64,000 nucleotides of DNA from NCBI GenBank assembly GCA_003538975.1, contig DPQQ01000010.1:6598-70597 (forward strand), read 5' to 3'. The DNA is from Clostridiales bacterium. Lineage in GTDB: Bacteria > Bacillota > Clostridia > Christensenellales > Borkfalkiaceae. Shown here one piece after another: positions 16,008-25,812 of this stretch (within the stretch, counting starts at the first letter, position 1; every line of letters begins with the position of its first letter). The position numbers were made by a program, and so were the translations under genes. The notes under the pieces are model-generated. The model was not told where the DNA came from, made no database searches, and saw only the letters and a program-made list of their open reading frames with translations.

Positions 16008-16742
16008 ATGCAAAAGAAGATAATTGCCGTAGGCGGCGGCGAAATAAAAGAAAAAACCACCCTTAAAATAGACGAATATATAGCAAATCTCGCAAAAGAA
16101 CATGCCGGCGATAAAAGAGCGACGGCTCTGTTTTTAGGAACGGCAAGTCACGACAGCATGCCGTACTTTAACAGCTTTCGTAAGACTTATACTTCGGTTT
16201 TCGATATAAAGGCTGACGTCGCTCTGACCGTTTACGGAGAGATGAATTTCGAACATATCAAAGAAAAGTTCGATAAAGCCGATATGATTTACGTGGGCGG
16301 CGGCGATACCAAATTCATGCTCGACAAGTGGAACGAAACGGGCGTTATGAATTTAGTAAAGGATGCGTATAATCGCGGCGTGATAATATCGGGACTTTCG
16401 GCGGGCGCGATCTGCTGGTTTGAAGACATGTACACCGATTACGACATTATGCGCAACGAGGAGGGCGAATATAAGATATTAAAAGGCATGGGACTTATAA
16501 AAGGTCTCTGCTCGCCGCACTTCGATAACCGCGAACCCGACTACTTTGAAGCGATAAAGAACGGGAATTTTACTTCGGGTTACGGCATAGGCAATAATTC
16601 CGCGCTCGAATTTACCGACGGCAGACTTACCGCGGTATTATCTTCGGGCGGAAAGTCGTTTATGGTTAATAACGAAAACGGAAACGTATATAAAACGGAA
16701 ATAACGAACGAAGATATATCGAGCGGCAAATACGACGGATAA
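16008..16742 (+). CDS. Peptidase S51 family protein (PepE-like)
   Basis: This 244-residue protein matches the S51 family (dipeptidase E/cyanophycinase group). It has an N-terminal glycine-rich AVGGGEI, YVGGGDTKFML near 95-105, the nucleophile elbow GLSAGAICW (Ser131), and the catalytic His region CSPHFDNREPDY. Family members cleave Asp-X dipeptides or related isopeptide substrates; the substrate here is unknown. There is no signal peptide. It lies 9 bp after dxs with AAGGA in the gap, so it is probably co-transcribed with it, and a hairpin terminator follows. It resembles the unassigned PepE-like group of Clostridia more than true cyanophycinase. Confidence 0.85.
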   Translation: MQKKIIAVGGGEIKEKTTLKIDEYIANLAKEHAGDKRATALFLGTASHDSMPYFNSFRKTYTSVFDIKADVALTVYGEMNFEHIKEKFDKADMIYVGGGDTKFMLDKWNETGVMNLVKDAYNRGVIISGLSAGAICWFEDMYTDYDIMRNEEGEYKILKGMGLIKGLCSPHFDNREPDYFEAIKNGNFTSGYGIGNNSALEFTDGRLTAVLSSGGKSFMVNNENGNVYKTEITNEDISSGKYDG

Positions 16743-16754
16743 TTCCGTAATCAC

Positions 16755-16777
16755 CGGCAGTAAACGCTGCCGTTTTT
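16755..16777 (+). terminator. Terminator between the S51 gene and queH
   Basis: CGGCAG (16755-16760) pairs with CTGCCG (16767-16772), then TTTTT. It is only 22 bases before the queH ATG, so queH needs readthrough or an undetected promoter. Confidence 0.7.
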
Positions 16778-16798
16778 GCTGCGAAGCGAAATATAAAC

Positions 16799-17506
16799 AT
16801 GAAAAACGATTATTATAAAAGATTCGAAGCGGAATTAAAAACCGCCCGGGAGTACGAACTGAATACGGGTAAAAAAAAGACGTTGCTTCTTCACAGTTGT
16901 TGCGCGCCTTGTTCGACCGCCGTTATAGACGCTGTAAAGGATTATTTCGACGTTACGGTGTTTTATTATAACCCCAACATTACGGACGGCGGGGAATACT
17001 CGAAAAGACTCGAAGAACAGAAAAGTTATTGTAAAAAACTCGGCATCCCGGTAATCGAAGGCTTGTACGACACAAAGGAATTTTTTACCGCGATAAAGGG
17101 TAAAGAACATATAAAAGAAGGCGGCGAAAGATGCTTTTCGTGCTACCTGTTGCGGTTAAACGCTACAAAATCGAAGGCTGACGAACTGGAATACGATTAT
17201 TTTTGCTCGACGCTTTCGTTAAGTCCTTATAAGAATGCGGACAAGCTGAACGATATAGGCGAATCTCTGGTGAAATATTTGGATAACGGCGACGTTATCG
17301 GAGCAAAATACTTATATAACGACTTCAAAAAGAAAAACGGGTATCTTAACTCGATTAAGTTATCCGAAAAGTTCGGTTTGTACAGACAAAACTATTGCGG
17401 CTGCATATTCTCGAAACTCGAAGCGGAAGAAGAACGCGCCGCAAAAAGAGCCGAAAACGAAGCTGCGGAGACAGCCGATAAAGAGAATAAAGGCGAAACG
17501 CGGTAA
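16799..17506 (+). CDS. queH: Epoxyqueuosine reductase QueH
   Basis: The 235-residue product carries all QueH (DUF208) Cys motifs: LLHSCCAPCS near 30-40, GGERCFSCYLLRL near 110, and YCGCIFSK near 198. The sequence YYNPNITDGGEYSKR is also characteristic. QueH reduces epoxyqueuosine to queuosine in tRNA, replacing the unrelated QueG, and uses an iron-sulfur cluster with an adjacent metal. The C-terminus adds a charged Glu/Lys/Ala tail. No other queuosine gene is nearby. The ribosome binding site is weak and a terminator lies just upstream, so expression may be low or depend on readthrough. Confidence 0.93.
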   Translation: MKNDYYKRFEAELKTAREYELNTGKKKTLLLHSCCAPCSTAVIDAVKDYFDVTVFYYNPNITDGGEYSKRLEEQKSYCKKLGIPVIEGLYDTKEFFTAIKGKEHIKEGGERCFSCYLLRLNATKSKADELEYDYFCSTLSLSPYKNADKLNDIGESLVKYLDNGDVIGAKYLYNDFKKKNGYLNSIKLSEKFGLYRQNYCGCIFSKLEAEEERAAKRAENEAAETADKENKGETR

Positions 17507-17546
17507 AAAACGGAAATATTTATATTTTTATTATGCGAACATATGT

Positions 17547-17575
17547 TTGACCTTACCATACGTAAGTGATATAAT
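17547..17575 (+). promoter_or_regulatory. Promoter for uvrBA
   Basis: TTGACC (17547-17552), 17-bp spacer, TATAAT (17570-17575). The leader is about 90 bases. I saw no LexA-type box that I could defend. Confidence 0.75.
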
Positions 17576-17673
17576 AGTAAAATAAAACGTATGCGCATGC
17601 GTTATATTTGAAAATTCGAAACGAAACCGCAGATATATATCGGAGTTATTAATAATCTTACGGAATTACAAAA

Positions 17674-19638
17674 ATGGAAGACAGAAAATTCAAACTCGTA
17701 TCTAAATATTCCCCGACGGGGGATCAGCCTCAGGCGATAGCGAGCCTTACGGAAGGCATTTTAAACGGCGAGCGGACTCAGGTACTTCTGGGCGTAACGG
17801 GGAGCGGTAAAACTTTTACCGTCGCAAACGTCATTGCGAACGTAAACCGCCCCACTCTTTTAATCGCGCACAACAAAACGCTTGCGGCGCAGCTCTGCAA
17901 CGAGTTAAGGGAGTTTTTCCCCGAAAACAGGGTTGAATTTTTCGTTTCGTATTACGATTATTATCAGCCTGAATCTTATATTCCGAGTACCGACACTTAT
18001 ATCGAAAAAGACCTTGCCATAAACGATGAAATAGATAAGCTCCGCCATTCCGCCACATGTTCTCTTGCCGAAAGAAGAGACACCGTCGTTGTGGCTTCGG
18101 TATCGTGCATATACGGTCTCGGCGCGCCCGAAGAGTATTACCGCCTTGCGGTTTCGCTCCGTCAGGGCGAAGAATATAAACGAGACGAACTTCTTTCAAA
18201 ACTCGTTTCGATACAGTATGCGAGAGCGGACGTCGATTTTACCCGTTCGACTTTCAGAGTGCGCGGCGACACGGTTGAAATTTTTCCTTCGTCCAATTCC
18301 GAAATCGTTATAAGAGTAGAATATTTCGGGGACGAAATAGACAGAATAACCGAAGTGGAATTTATTTCGGGGAGAACCGTAGCCGAACTTAAACATGCGG
18401 TTATTTTCCCGGCGAGCCATTACGCGGTCGAAAAGGAAAAGTTAGACAGAGCTTTGTCTTTTATCGCCGCCGATATGAACGACGAAGTAGCCGCTTTTGA
18501 AAAAGAAAATAAGCTTCTGGAAGCTCAGAGATTAAAGCAGCGGACTTCATACGATATGGAAATGATGAAGGAAATCGGCTATTGCAAAGGGGTTGAAAAT
18601 TATTCGAGATATTTTGACGGTCGCCGCCCCGGCGAACCGCCGTTTACTCTTTTGGATTACTTCCCGGACGATTTTTTTATCATAGTGGACGAGTCGCATA
18701 TGACTTTGCCGCAGATAAGGGCGATGTATCACGGCGACCGCGCGAGAAAAGAAAATCTTGTAAGTTACGGTTTCCGACTTAAATCCGCATTCGACAACAG
18801 ACCGCTTTCTTTCGACGAGTTCGACGCACGCGTAACGCAGATGATATGTATGTCGGCAACGCCTGCCGAATATGAATTAAGCCAGGCTTCGAGAGTTGTT
18901 GAACAACTTATCCGTCCCACAGGGCTTGTCGATCCGGAGATAGAAGTCCGTCCGACAGCTCATCAGGTGGACGACCTTCTCGTCGAAATTCATAAAACGG
19001 TCGAAAACAAAGGCAGAGTGCTGATAACCACTCTCACCAAAAAACTTGCCGAAAGCCTTACGGAATACTTCCGCGATAACGGCGTGAAGGTAAAGTACAT
19101 GCACAGCGATATCGACACGCTCGAAAGAATAGATATCGTTACCGATTTAAGAAAGGGAGAGTTCGACGTTCTCGTCGGGATAAACCTTTTAAGAGAAGGT
19201 CTCGATATGCCCGAAGTAAAACTCGTCGCCATACTCGACGCCGATAAAGAAGGCTTTTTAAGAAGCGACACCGCGCTTATCCAGACGATAGGAAGAGCGG
19301 CCCGTAACTCGGAAGGCAGGGTTATAATGTACGCCGACGTGATTACCGGCAGCATGAAACGGGCGATAGACGAAACCGAACGCCGCCGCAAAATTCAGAC
19401 AGAATATAACAAAGAACACAATATCGTTCCAAAAACCATAATAAAGGGCATCGGCAACACTCTGGAAATAACCAAAAAGACCGAAAAGCTCGATATAAAG
19501 AACAAAGATATTCCCGAAGAGATCGAAAAGCTTAAAGCGATAATGAAGATAGCCTCGGCGAATCTCGACTTTGAAAAGTGTATAGAACTTCGCGAAAAGA
19601 TAGCCAAACTCAAAGCGAAAATGAGAAAAGGAAATTAG
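17674..19638 (+). CDS. uvrB: Excinuclease ABC subunit UvrB
   Basis: At 654 residues this is a standard UvrB. It opens with [17 protein letters not shown], has the Walker A motif [10 protein letters not shown] (about 38-48), the beta-hairpin region [20 protein letters not shown], the DEAD-like VDESH with [10 protein letters not shown], the helicase motif GLDMPEV and QTIGRAARN, and a C-terminal UVR motif ([20 protein letters not shown]). UvrB receives damaged DNA from UvrA, opens the lesion and loads UvrC. uvrA follows after 25 bp in the same transcript. Confidence 0.97.
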   Translation: MEDRKFKLVSKYSPTGDQPQAIASLTEGILNGERTQVLLGVTGSGKTFTVANVIANVNRPTLLIAHNKTLAAQLCNELREFFPENRVEFFVSYYDYYQPESYIPSTDTYIEKDLAINDEIDKLRHSATCSLAERRDTVVVASVSCIYGLGAPEEYYRLAVSLRQGEEYKRDELLSKLVSIQYARADVDFTRSTFRVRGDTVEIFPSSNSEIVIRVEYFGDEIDRITEVEFISGRTVAELKHAVIFPASHYAVEKEKLDRALSFIAADMNDEVAAFEKENKLLEAQRLKQRTSYDMEMMKEIGYCKGVENYSRYFDGRRPGEPPFTLLDYFPDDFFIIVDESHMTLPQIRAMYHGDRARKENLVSYGFRLKSAFDNRPLSFDEFDARVTQMICMSATPAEYELSQASRVVEQLIRPTGLVDPEIEVRPTAHQVDDLLVEIHKTVENKGRVLITTLTKKLAESLTEYFRDNGVKVKYMHSDIDTLERIDIVTDLRKGEFDVLVGINLLREGLDMPEVKLVAILDADKEGFLRSDTALIQTIGRAARNSEGRVIMYADVITGSMKRAIDETERRRKIQTEYNKEHNIVPKTIIKGIGNTLEITKKTEKLDIKNKDIPEEIEKLKAIMKIASANLDFEKCIELREKIAKLKAKMRKGN

Positions 19639-19663
19639 CTTTTATAAAAGGAAACATAGGAAA

Positions 19664-22495
19664 ATGCAGAACAATATAGTAATAAAAGGCGCGCGTCAGA
19701 ACAACCTTAAAAACATAGACCTGACCATTCCGAGAGACACTCTTACGGTATTCACGGGGCTTTCGGGTTCGGGTAAGTCCACGCTCGCTTTCGATACGAT
19801 TTACGCCGAAGGACAAAGACGTTACGTCGAAAGTTTGTCGAGCTATGCGAGAATGTTTTTAGGACAGATGGAAAAGCCCGACGTCGATATGATAGAGGGG
19901 CTTTCTCCCGCTATTTCGATCGATCAGAAGACAACTTCGCACAACCCGCGTTCGACCGTCGGCACCGTGACCGAGATTTACGATTATTTAAGGCTTTTGT
20001 ACGCGAGAGTTGGCGAACCGCATTGTCCAAAATGCGGCAGAAAGATCGAAAAACAGACAGTAGAGCAGATTGCCGACAAGGTTATGGCGATGCCTGCGGG
20101 AAGCCGTATTTACGTAAACGCGCCCGTCGTCCGCGGAAGAAAGGGCGAATATAAAAAAGAACTCGAAGGTTACCGCAAAAGCGGATTTTCGAGAGTGGTA
20201 GCGGACGGAATAAATTATGAACTTACGGAAGAAATTCCGCTCGAAAAGAACGTAAAACACAATATAAGCGTAGTAGTTGACAGACTTGTAATAAAGGAAG
20301 GTATCGAAAAACGTCTTTGGGACAGTATCGAAACCGCTCTTAAACTCGCCGACGGACTTGTAGTTATATCTTGCGACGGAAAGGATGTTTTGTATTCCAC
20401 TAAATACGCCTGTCCCGATTGCGGCATCAGCATCGAAGAAATCGAACCCCGTCTTTTTTCGTTCAACAATCCTTTCGGCGCTTGTCCCGAATGTTCGGGA
20501 TTGGGTTTCCGCAAATACGTCGATCCCGACCTTATAGTAAAGGATAAAAACAAAACTTTACGGCAGGGCGCAATGTCCGTTACCGGCTGGAATCTCGATT
20601 CCGCAAAAATGGCGGAAATGTATTTTGCCGGGCTTTCCAAGCATTACGGATTCAGTCTCGACGTGCCCGTAAAAGATTTGCCGAAGAACATTTATAATAT
20701 GCTGCTTTACGGCAACGGCGGCGAAAAGATAAAATTCGAGTACGAAACGGCTACTTCGAAAAGCTCTTTTATGGCAAAGTACGAAGGCATTATTCCCAAT
20801 CTCGAAAGAAGATACGGCGAAACGACTTCCGACTGGACGAAGATGGAAATCGAAAAGTATATGACTTCGGCTCCGTGTACTTCGTGCGGGGGAAAAAGAC
20901 TCAACAAAAGCGCGCTGTCGGTTACCGTCGGCGGCGTAAATATAGCCGATCTTACCGAGATGTCGGTAATAAAAGAACTTGAATTTTTCGATAACCTCGA
21001 ACTTAGCGAAACGCAGCAATTAATAGCGAAATCCATTCTTAAAGAAATCAAGGCGAGACTTAACTTCTTGAAGGACGTAGGTCTCGGATACCTTACGCTA
21101 TCACGTTCGGCGGCTACGCTTTCGGGCGGAGAATCGCAGCGTATAAGACTTGCCACGCAGATCGGAAGCGGTCTTGCGGGCGTGCTTTACATTCTCGACG
21201 AACCGAGCATAGGACTCCATCAGAGAGACAATAAAAAGCTTATCGCAACGCTCAAACATTTAAGGGATCTCGGCAACACTCTTATCGTGGTCGAGCACGA
21301 CGAAGACACGATGAGAGAAGCCGACTTTATCGTTGATATCGGCAGGGGCGCGGGCGTCCACGGCGGAACGGTCGTGGCGAGCGGATCGGTGCAGGATATA
21401 ATGAACTGCAAAGATTCCATAACGGGCGACTATCTTGCGGGAAGAAGAAAAATCGAAGTCCCGAAGGAAAGAAAGAAGCCCGACGGAAGATTTCTTAAGA
21501 TTTTCGGCGCGCGTGAAAACAACCTTAAAAATATAAACGTAGAGATACCCGTCGGTCTTATTTCGACGGTAACGGGTGTATCCGGGAGCGGCAAAAGCTC
21601 GCTTGTAAATCAGGTAATACTCCCGGCGGTAGCGGCGGCTGCGCTTAAAACAAAAACGCTCAAAAATAATTTCGACAAAATAGAAGGAACGGAATATTTC
21701 GACAACGTAATAGCGATAGATCAGCAGCCTATAGGTAAAACGCCGAGATCGAATCCCGCAACATACACCGGCGTATTCGCTATGATAAGGGAACTTTTTG
21801 CGGCTACTCCCGACGCAAAAGAAAGAGGATATAAGGCGGGCAGATTTTCGTTCAACGTGTCCGGCGGCAGATGCGAACATTGCGAAGGCGACGGCATGAT
21901 GAAGATAGAAATGCACTTTTTACCGGATATTTACGTTCCGTGCGAAGTATGTCACGGTACGAGATATAACCGTGAAACTTTGCAGGTAAAGTATAAGGGC
22001 AAAAATATTGCGGAAGTTTTGAATATGACCGTGGACGAAGCGGTGGATTTTTTCGAACACATTCCTTCGGTATACAATAAAATAAAAACTCTTCAGGACG
22101 TAGGTCTCAGTTATATAAGACTGGGGCAGAGTTCGACCACGCTTTCGGGCGGCGAAGCGCAGAGAGTAAAACTCGCCACCGAGCTCAGCAAACGTTCGAC
22201 GGGCAGAACTTTATACATTCTGGACGAGCCGACGACCGGGCTTCATTCTTACGACGTCGAAAAGCTTTGCTCCATATTAAAAAGGCTCAGAGACAACGGC
22301 AATACCGTTCTCATAATCGAGCATAATCTCGACGTAATAAAAATTTCGGACTATATCATAGATCTCGGACCGGAAGGCGGCGACGGCGGCGGCACCGTGA
22401 TTGCCGAAGGCACGCCCGAACAAATCGCAGAAGTAAAAACCAGCTACACAGGCGAATTTTTACGTCCGCTTCTTAGCTTACCCGAAAAGAACTAA
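19664..22495 (+). CDS. uvrA: Excinuclease ABC subunit UvrA
   Basis: The 943-residue protein has the tandem ABC ATPase layout of UvrA. Two Walker A motifs ([20 protein letters not shown] near 31 and [15 protein letters not shown] near 640) and two signature motifs ([24 protein letters not shown]) are present. The zinc modules are also visible: CPDCG with CPECSG, and CEHCEGDG with CEVCHG. It scans DNA for bulky lesions as a dimer and hands them to UvrB. It is co-transcribed with uvrB and ends at a strong terminator. uvrC is not in this window. Confidence 0.97.
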   Translation: MQNNIVIKGARQNNLKNIDLTIPRDTLTVFTGLSGSGKSTLAFDTIYAEGQRRYVESLSSYARMFLGQMEKPDVDMIEGLSPAISIDQKTTSHNPRSTVGTVTEIYDYLRLLYARVGEPHCPKCGRKIEKQTVEQIADKVMAMPAGSRIYVNAPVVRGRKGEYKKELEGYRKSGFSRVVADGINYELTEEIPLEKNVKHNISVVVDRLVIKEGIEKRLWDSIETALKLADGLVVISCDGKDVLYSTKYACPDCGISIEEIEPRLFSFNNPFGACPECSGLGFRKYVDPDLIVKDKNKTLRQGAMSVTGWNLDSAKMAEMYFAGLSKHYGFSLDVPVKDLPKNIYNMLLYGNGGEKIKFEYETATSKSSFMAKYEGIIPNLERRYGETTSDWTKMEIEKYMTSAPCTSCGGKRLNKSALSVTVGGVNIADLTEMSVIKELEFFDNLELSETQQLIAKSILKEIKARLNFLKDVGLGYLTLSRSAATLSGGESQRIRLATQIGSGLAGVLYILDEPSIGLHQRDNKKLIATLKHLRDLGNTLIVVEHDEDTMREADFIVDIGRGAGVHGGTVVASGSVQDIMNCKDSITGDYLAGRRKIEVPKERKKPDGRFLKIFGARENNLKNINVEIPVGLISTVTGVSGSGKSSLVNQVILPAVAAAALKTKTLKNNFDKIEGTEYFDNVIAIDQQPIGKTPRSNPATYTGVFAMIRELFAATPDAKERGYKAGRFSFNVSGGRCEHCEGDGMMKIEMHFLPDIYVPCEVCHGTRYNRETLQVKYKGKNIAEVLNMTVDEAVDFFEHIPSVYNKIKTLQDVGLSYIRLGQSSTTLSGGEAQRVKLATELSKRSTGRTLYILDEPTTGLHSYDVEKLCSILKRLRDNGNTVLIIEHNLDVIKISDYIIDLGPEGGDGGGTVIAEGTPEQIAEVKTSYTGEFLRPLLSLPEKN

Positions 22496-22504
22496 ATAAA
22501 AAGA

Positions 22505-22533
22505 AAAAAGTTCCGTTTTGCACGGAACTTTTT
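22505..22533. terminator. Bidirectional terminator
   Basis: An 11-bp perfect stem AAAAAGTTCCG/CGGAACTTTTT with a 7-base loop lies between convergent uvrA and the GH20-like gene. Confidence 0.9.
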
Positions 22534-22576
22534 ATATTGTAAAATCCTGTCGATTGAATTTTATAAACTAAACGTA

Positions 22577-24223
22577 TTATACGAAATTCTGACCGGTGGT
22601 GTAGTTACGCATGTAAAAGTTAAAGTTATCGCCCGAACCGAACTTTTCGGGATCATTATAAGGAGGAAGAATTTCAAGTTCGAGTTCGTCTATTATATCG
22701 ATTTTTCCGTCCAGAAGCTCTTTAAGTCTTACCGTGCAGTCTTTTATTCTTAAAATAAGTCCGCCGATACGCGCGTCGTGTACTTCGAATCCGCAGCCTT
22801 TGTTTTCATAAAACCACTGTTTTCTGAAAGCGAGATAAAACGCCTCGACCTTTTCGGGCAGAGCTTCGTAGACGGCGATAAGATTTTCAAGCTCTTTTCT
22901 GTCGCCGGCTTTGAACGCTTTGTAAGCCGCCCTTGTTTTTATGCCGAGATCGAATTTATCGCTAAGGACGAGGCAGAGTTTGTAAAGAACGTCGTAAACG
23001 TAGCCGAATTTTTCGTTTTTAACGTATTTTTTAAGTTCTTCGGCATACTTTTTATATTTTTCTGCTCCGTCTTTTGTTACGTTCGCGTCGCGCCAGCCTA
23101 AAAAGCAATCGTTATAGAGCATGAATTTACAGGGGTTAAAGGGAAGGGTGCCCGTAAAATTACTGAGAGTAGGCTGTTGATAGATAAGGTTGGGCTTATC
23201 CATGGCGAGAGCTTCTTCCATGGTAAGTCCGAAGATTTCGGTAAACTTTTCGTCTATCTTTTTTATATCGGTGACTCCCTTATAAAGCATCGCCGCATGG
23301 AATAACGACGGATAAATCGAACGCTTGCTCGCTTCGTGTCCGTTGTCGCCCCATATGGTCATTATAACGTTTTTAATGCCGTACTTTTCTGCGATCGGCA
23401 GAGAAACGGTATTAGCTTCGAAACTCTGGAAGTTATTCGGCGCAAATCCGCTCCAGCACCAGCAACCGCCCGCAAACCACAATTCGTTTCTGAACTGCTT
23501 GTGTGAAGAAAGCATCGCGTCGTAAGTCTTTTCGTCCTTAGAATAATAATCCCAGTAACATAACGATACGTTTTCGGGTACTTTTTCGAGAGCTTCTTCC
23601 GAAAATTCGACGAACTCGTCCGAACGATAACTCGCTTTAACAAGAGAAAAGAACATATCCGACCACATAACGGGTTTGAAGTTATATTTTTCGGCAATTT
23701 CGCAGACCTTTTTAAGATGTCCGAGAAGTATATCGAGACGATTTTTATATCCGTTTTCAGCAAGATATTTGCCGAGACCTACAAAATGAGCTTCGTCCAT
23801 GCCGATGTTGATGTATTCCGAATCGAAGCAATCGCGCATGGTTTTGAACATTTTGTCTATAAGCGCGTAAGTTCTGTCGTCGCCTACCAGAAGAATATCG
23901 TTGCAATCGAAAAATTCGCTGTACGGATACCACGGCGCAAGACAGCCGAGATGGGCGAGAGTCTGTATGCAGGGGATAAGTTCTATGCCTTTTGTTTTGC
24001 CGTAGGCGTTTATTTCTTTCATTTCTTTTGCGGTAAACGCACCCCTCAAATATCCGAAGTAATCTTCGCCTTCGATTTTATAAGTGTCTTCGGTGTAGAG
24101 CATAAGGGAATTGTATCCCATTTTCGCTATATCGTCTATAAAAGTTTTCAAAAAAGAAAGATTGGGAACCGCGTCTCTCGAACAGTCGAGCATCACGCAA
24201 AGCTTTCCTTCGCTGTTTTTCAT
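22577..24223 (-). CDS. GH20-type beta-N-acetylhexosaminidase, cytosolic
   Basis: This 548-residue protein has a GH20-type TIM barrel: VMLDCSRDAVP near the start, FIDDIAKMGYNSLMLYTEDTY, IELIPCIQTLAHL, then the catalytic Asp-Glu pair in INIGMDEAHFVGLG (Asp143, Glu144). PVMWSDMFF and VIMTIWGDNG supply the active-site Trp residues. GH20 enzymes remove terminal N-acetylglucosamine or N-acetylgalactosamine by substrate-assisted catalysis. There is no signal peptide or N-terminal GH20b domain; the protein starts directly at the barrel, as in the hexosaminidase D-like group. It would act on imported sugars or peptidoglycan fragments. AAAGGAGA supports the ATG. It is monocistronic. Confidence 0.85.
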   Translation of the reverse strand: MKNSEGKLCVMLDCSRDAVPNLSFLKTFIDDIAKMGYNSLMLYTEDTYKIEGEDYFGYLRGAFTAKEMKEINAYGKTKGIELIPCIQTLAHLGCLAPWYPYSEFFDCNDILLVGDDRTYALIDKMFKTMRDCFDSEYINIGMDEAHFVGLGKYLAENGYKNRLDILLGHLKKVCEIAEKYNFKPVMWSDMFFSLVKASYRSDEFVEFSEEALEKVPENVSLCYWDYYSKDEKTYDAMLSSHKQFRNELWFAGGCWCWSGFAPNNFQSFEANTVSLPIAEKYGIKNVIMTIWGDNGHEASKRSIYPSLFHAAMLYKGVTDIKKIDEKFTEIFGLTMEEALAMDKPNLIYQQPTLSNFTGTLPFNPCKFMLYNDCFLGWRDANVTKDGAEKYKKYAEELKKYVKNEKFGYVYDVLYKLCLVLSDKFDLGIKTRAAYKAFKAGDRKELENLIAVYEALPEKVEAFYLAFRKQWFYENKGCGFEVHDARIGGLILRIKDCTVRLKELLDGKIDIIDELELEILPPYNDPEKFGSGDNFNFYMRNYTTGQNFV

Positions 24224-24268
24224 ATTTTCTCCTTTAATGCGGCGGTTTTCGCCTTATATTCTAAAAAC

Positions 24269-24297
24269 AGTTTAACATAATTTTTATATCCGTTCAA
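24269..24297 (-). promoter_or_regulatory. Promoter for the GH20-type gene
   Basis: On the minus strand: TTGAAC (24292-24297), 17-bp spacer, TAAACT (24269-24274). Confidence 0.6.
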
Positions 24298-24392
24298 TAG
24301 CAAAAACAAAGGTCGTACTGTCAAAAGTTAAGATTTTTATTTATTAAAACATATAAAAGTTAATATAAAACGTGCCGTCGCCGATTTAACAT

Positions 24393-24424
24393 AAAAAAGG
24401 CGGAAGTCTTTCGGGACTTCCGCC
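24393..24424 (-). terminator. Terminator of ychF
   Basis: On the minus strand GGCGGAAGTC pairs with GACTTCCGCC across a 6-base loop, followed by TTTTTT (24393-24398). Confidence 0.9.
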
Positions 24425-24451
24425 ACAGTGTTTTTTATAGTAATAAAACAA

Positions 24452-25549
24452 TTATACGTTGAAGCGGAATAAAACTACGTCGTTATCCTGCATGACGTAA
24501 TCTTTGCCTTCGGAGCGGACTTTGCCCTTTTCTTTCGCGGCGTTCCAGGAGCCGAGTTCTACGAGAACGGAGTAGTCCACTATTTCCGCTCTTATGAAGC
24601 CCTTTTCGAAATCGCTGTGAATTTTGCCCGCCGCCTGCGGAGCTTTGGTGCCTTTTTTGATCGTCCAGGCTCTTACTTCTTTTTCGCCGGCGGTAAGGTA
24701 GCTTATAAGACCTAAAAGGGAATAGGATTTTTTAACGAGTCTGTTAAGTCCCGATTCTTCGAGACCGAGATCGTTTAAAAACATTTTCTGTTCGTCCGGT
24801 TCGAGCATCGAAATTTCTTCTTCCGTTTTTGCGGAGATGACGAGACATTCCGCACCCGTCGATTTTGCGTAGTCGATGACCTGCTTCGCAAGGGGAATTT
24901 CTCCTTCGGGTTTCCCGAGATCGTTTTCGGAAATGTTAGCCGCATAAATTACGGGTTTGTCGGTGATTAAAAATAGCGTGGAAACGAACTCCTGCTCGTC
25001 TTCCGTCATAGGCATGGATGAAACGAGCTGACCTTTTTCGAGCCAGGCTTTGACCTTTTCGAGAATTTCCTCTTCGACTTTGTATTTTTTGTCGCCGCCG
25101 CGCACGAGCTGAAGGGTTTTGTCTATTCTTCTCTGAATAAGTTCGAGATCGGAGTAGATGAGTTCGAGATTTATGGTTTCGATGTCGCGGAGCGGATCCA
25201 CGGTGTCCGAAACGTGAGTTATGTTTTCGTCTTCGAAGCATCTTACGACGTGTACTATGGCGTCGGTTTCTCTTATGTTAGCCAAAAACTTATTTCCGAG
25301 ACCTTCGCCCTTGGACGCGCCTTTTACAAGTCCCGCAATGTCTACGAATTCTATAACCGCGGGGGTTATTTTTTTAGTGTTGTAAAGTTTGCCTAAAACT
25401 TCGAGTCTTTCGTCGGGAACGGCAACGATGCCTACGTTCGGTTCGATCGTGCAGAAGGGGTAATTGGCGCATTCGGCGCCGGCATGCGTTATCGCGTTGA
25501 AAAGTGTGGACTTACCCACGTTCGGAAGTCCTACTACGCCTAATTTCAT
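24452..25549 (-). CDS. ychF: Ribosome-binding ATPase YchF (Obg family)
   Basis: At 365 residues this is a standard YchF. It starts [20 protein letters not shown] (G1), has [19 protein letters not shown] (G3), carries the altered G4 that gives ATP preference (YAANISEND), and ends with a TGS domain ([27 protein letters not shown], finishing [11 protein letters not shown]). It is a conserved cytosolic ATPase associated with ribosomes and stress control. A GGAGA ribosome binding site precedes the ATG. It is monocistronic, divergent from argS, and has a strong terminator. Confidence 0.96.
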   Translation of the reverse strand: MKLGVVGLPNVGKSTLFNAITHAGAECANYPFCTIEPNVGIVAVPDERLEVLGKLYNTKKITPAVIEFVDIAGLVKGASKGEGLGNKFLANIRETDAIVHVVRCFEDENITHVSDTVDPLRDIETINLELIYSDLELIQRRIDKTLQLVRGGDKKYKVEEEILEKVKAWLEKGQLVSSMPMTEDEQEFVSTLFLITDKPVIYAANISENDLGKPEGEIPLAKQVIDYAKSTGAECLVISAKTEEEISMLEPDEQKMFLNDLGLEESGLNRLVKKSYSLLGLISYLTAGEKEVRAWTIKKGTKAPQAAGKIHSDFEKGFIRAEIVDYSVLVELGSWNAAKEKGKVRSEGKDYVMQDNDVVLFRFNV

Positions 25550-25626
25550 ATTTATCTCCGGATAGTTTAATTATTTGTCTTAAAGGCCGGTAAAAATATT
25601 TTAGATATACCTTACCGCCGCAATCA

Positions 25627-25655
25627 ATTATACGACAAAAATACTTAAAAAACAA
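25627..25655 (-). promoter_or_regulatory. Promoter for ychF
   Basis: On the minus strand: TTGTTT (25650-25655), 17-bp spacer, TATAAT (25627-25632). Confidence 0.7.
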
Positions 25656-25744
25656 GTTGTTTTCGTTTGTTTTGCAAAATAAAGACAAAATAGCCTTAAA
25701 TTACGGTTTTTGTACAAAAATCATGCGCAATTTCGGAAAATCGA

Positions 25745-25773
25745 TTGATAATAGTTAAAAATTATGCTATCAT
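25745..25773 (+). promoter_or_regulatory. Promoter for argS
   Basis: TTGATA (25745-25750), 17-bp spacer, TATCAT (25768-25773), 39 bases before the ATG. The leader is too short for a T-box. Confidence 0.65.
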
Positions 25774-25812
25774 TCTAATATAAAGACTGCTAATGTAAAA
25801 ATACGGTGAATT

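Noticed and set aside
25774..25812. T-box leader before argS
   Set aside because: Only 39 bases separate the -10 box from the ATG, and no T-box core sequence is present.
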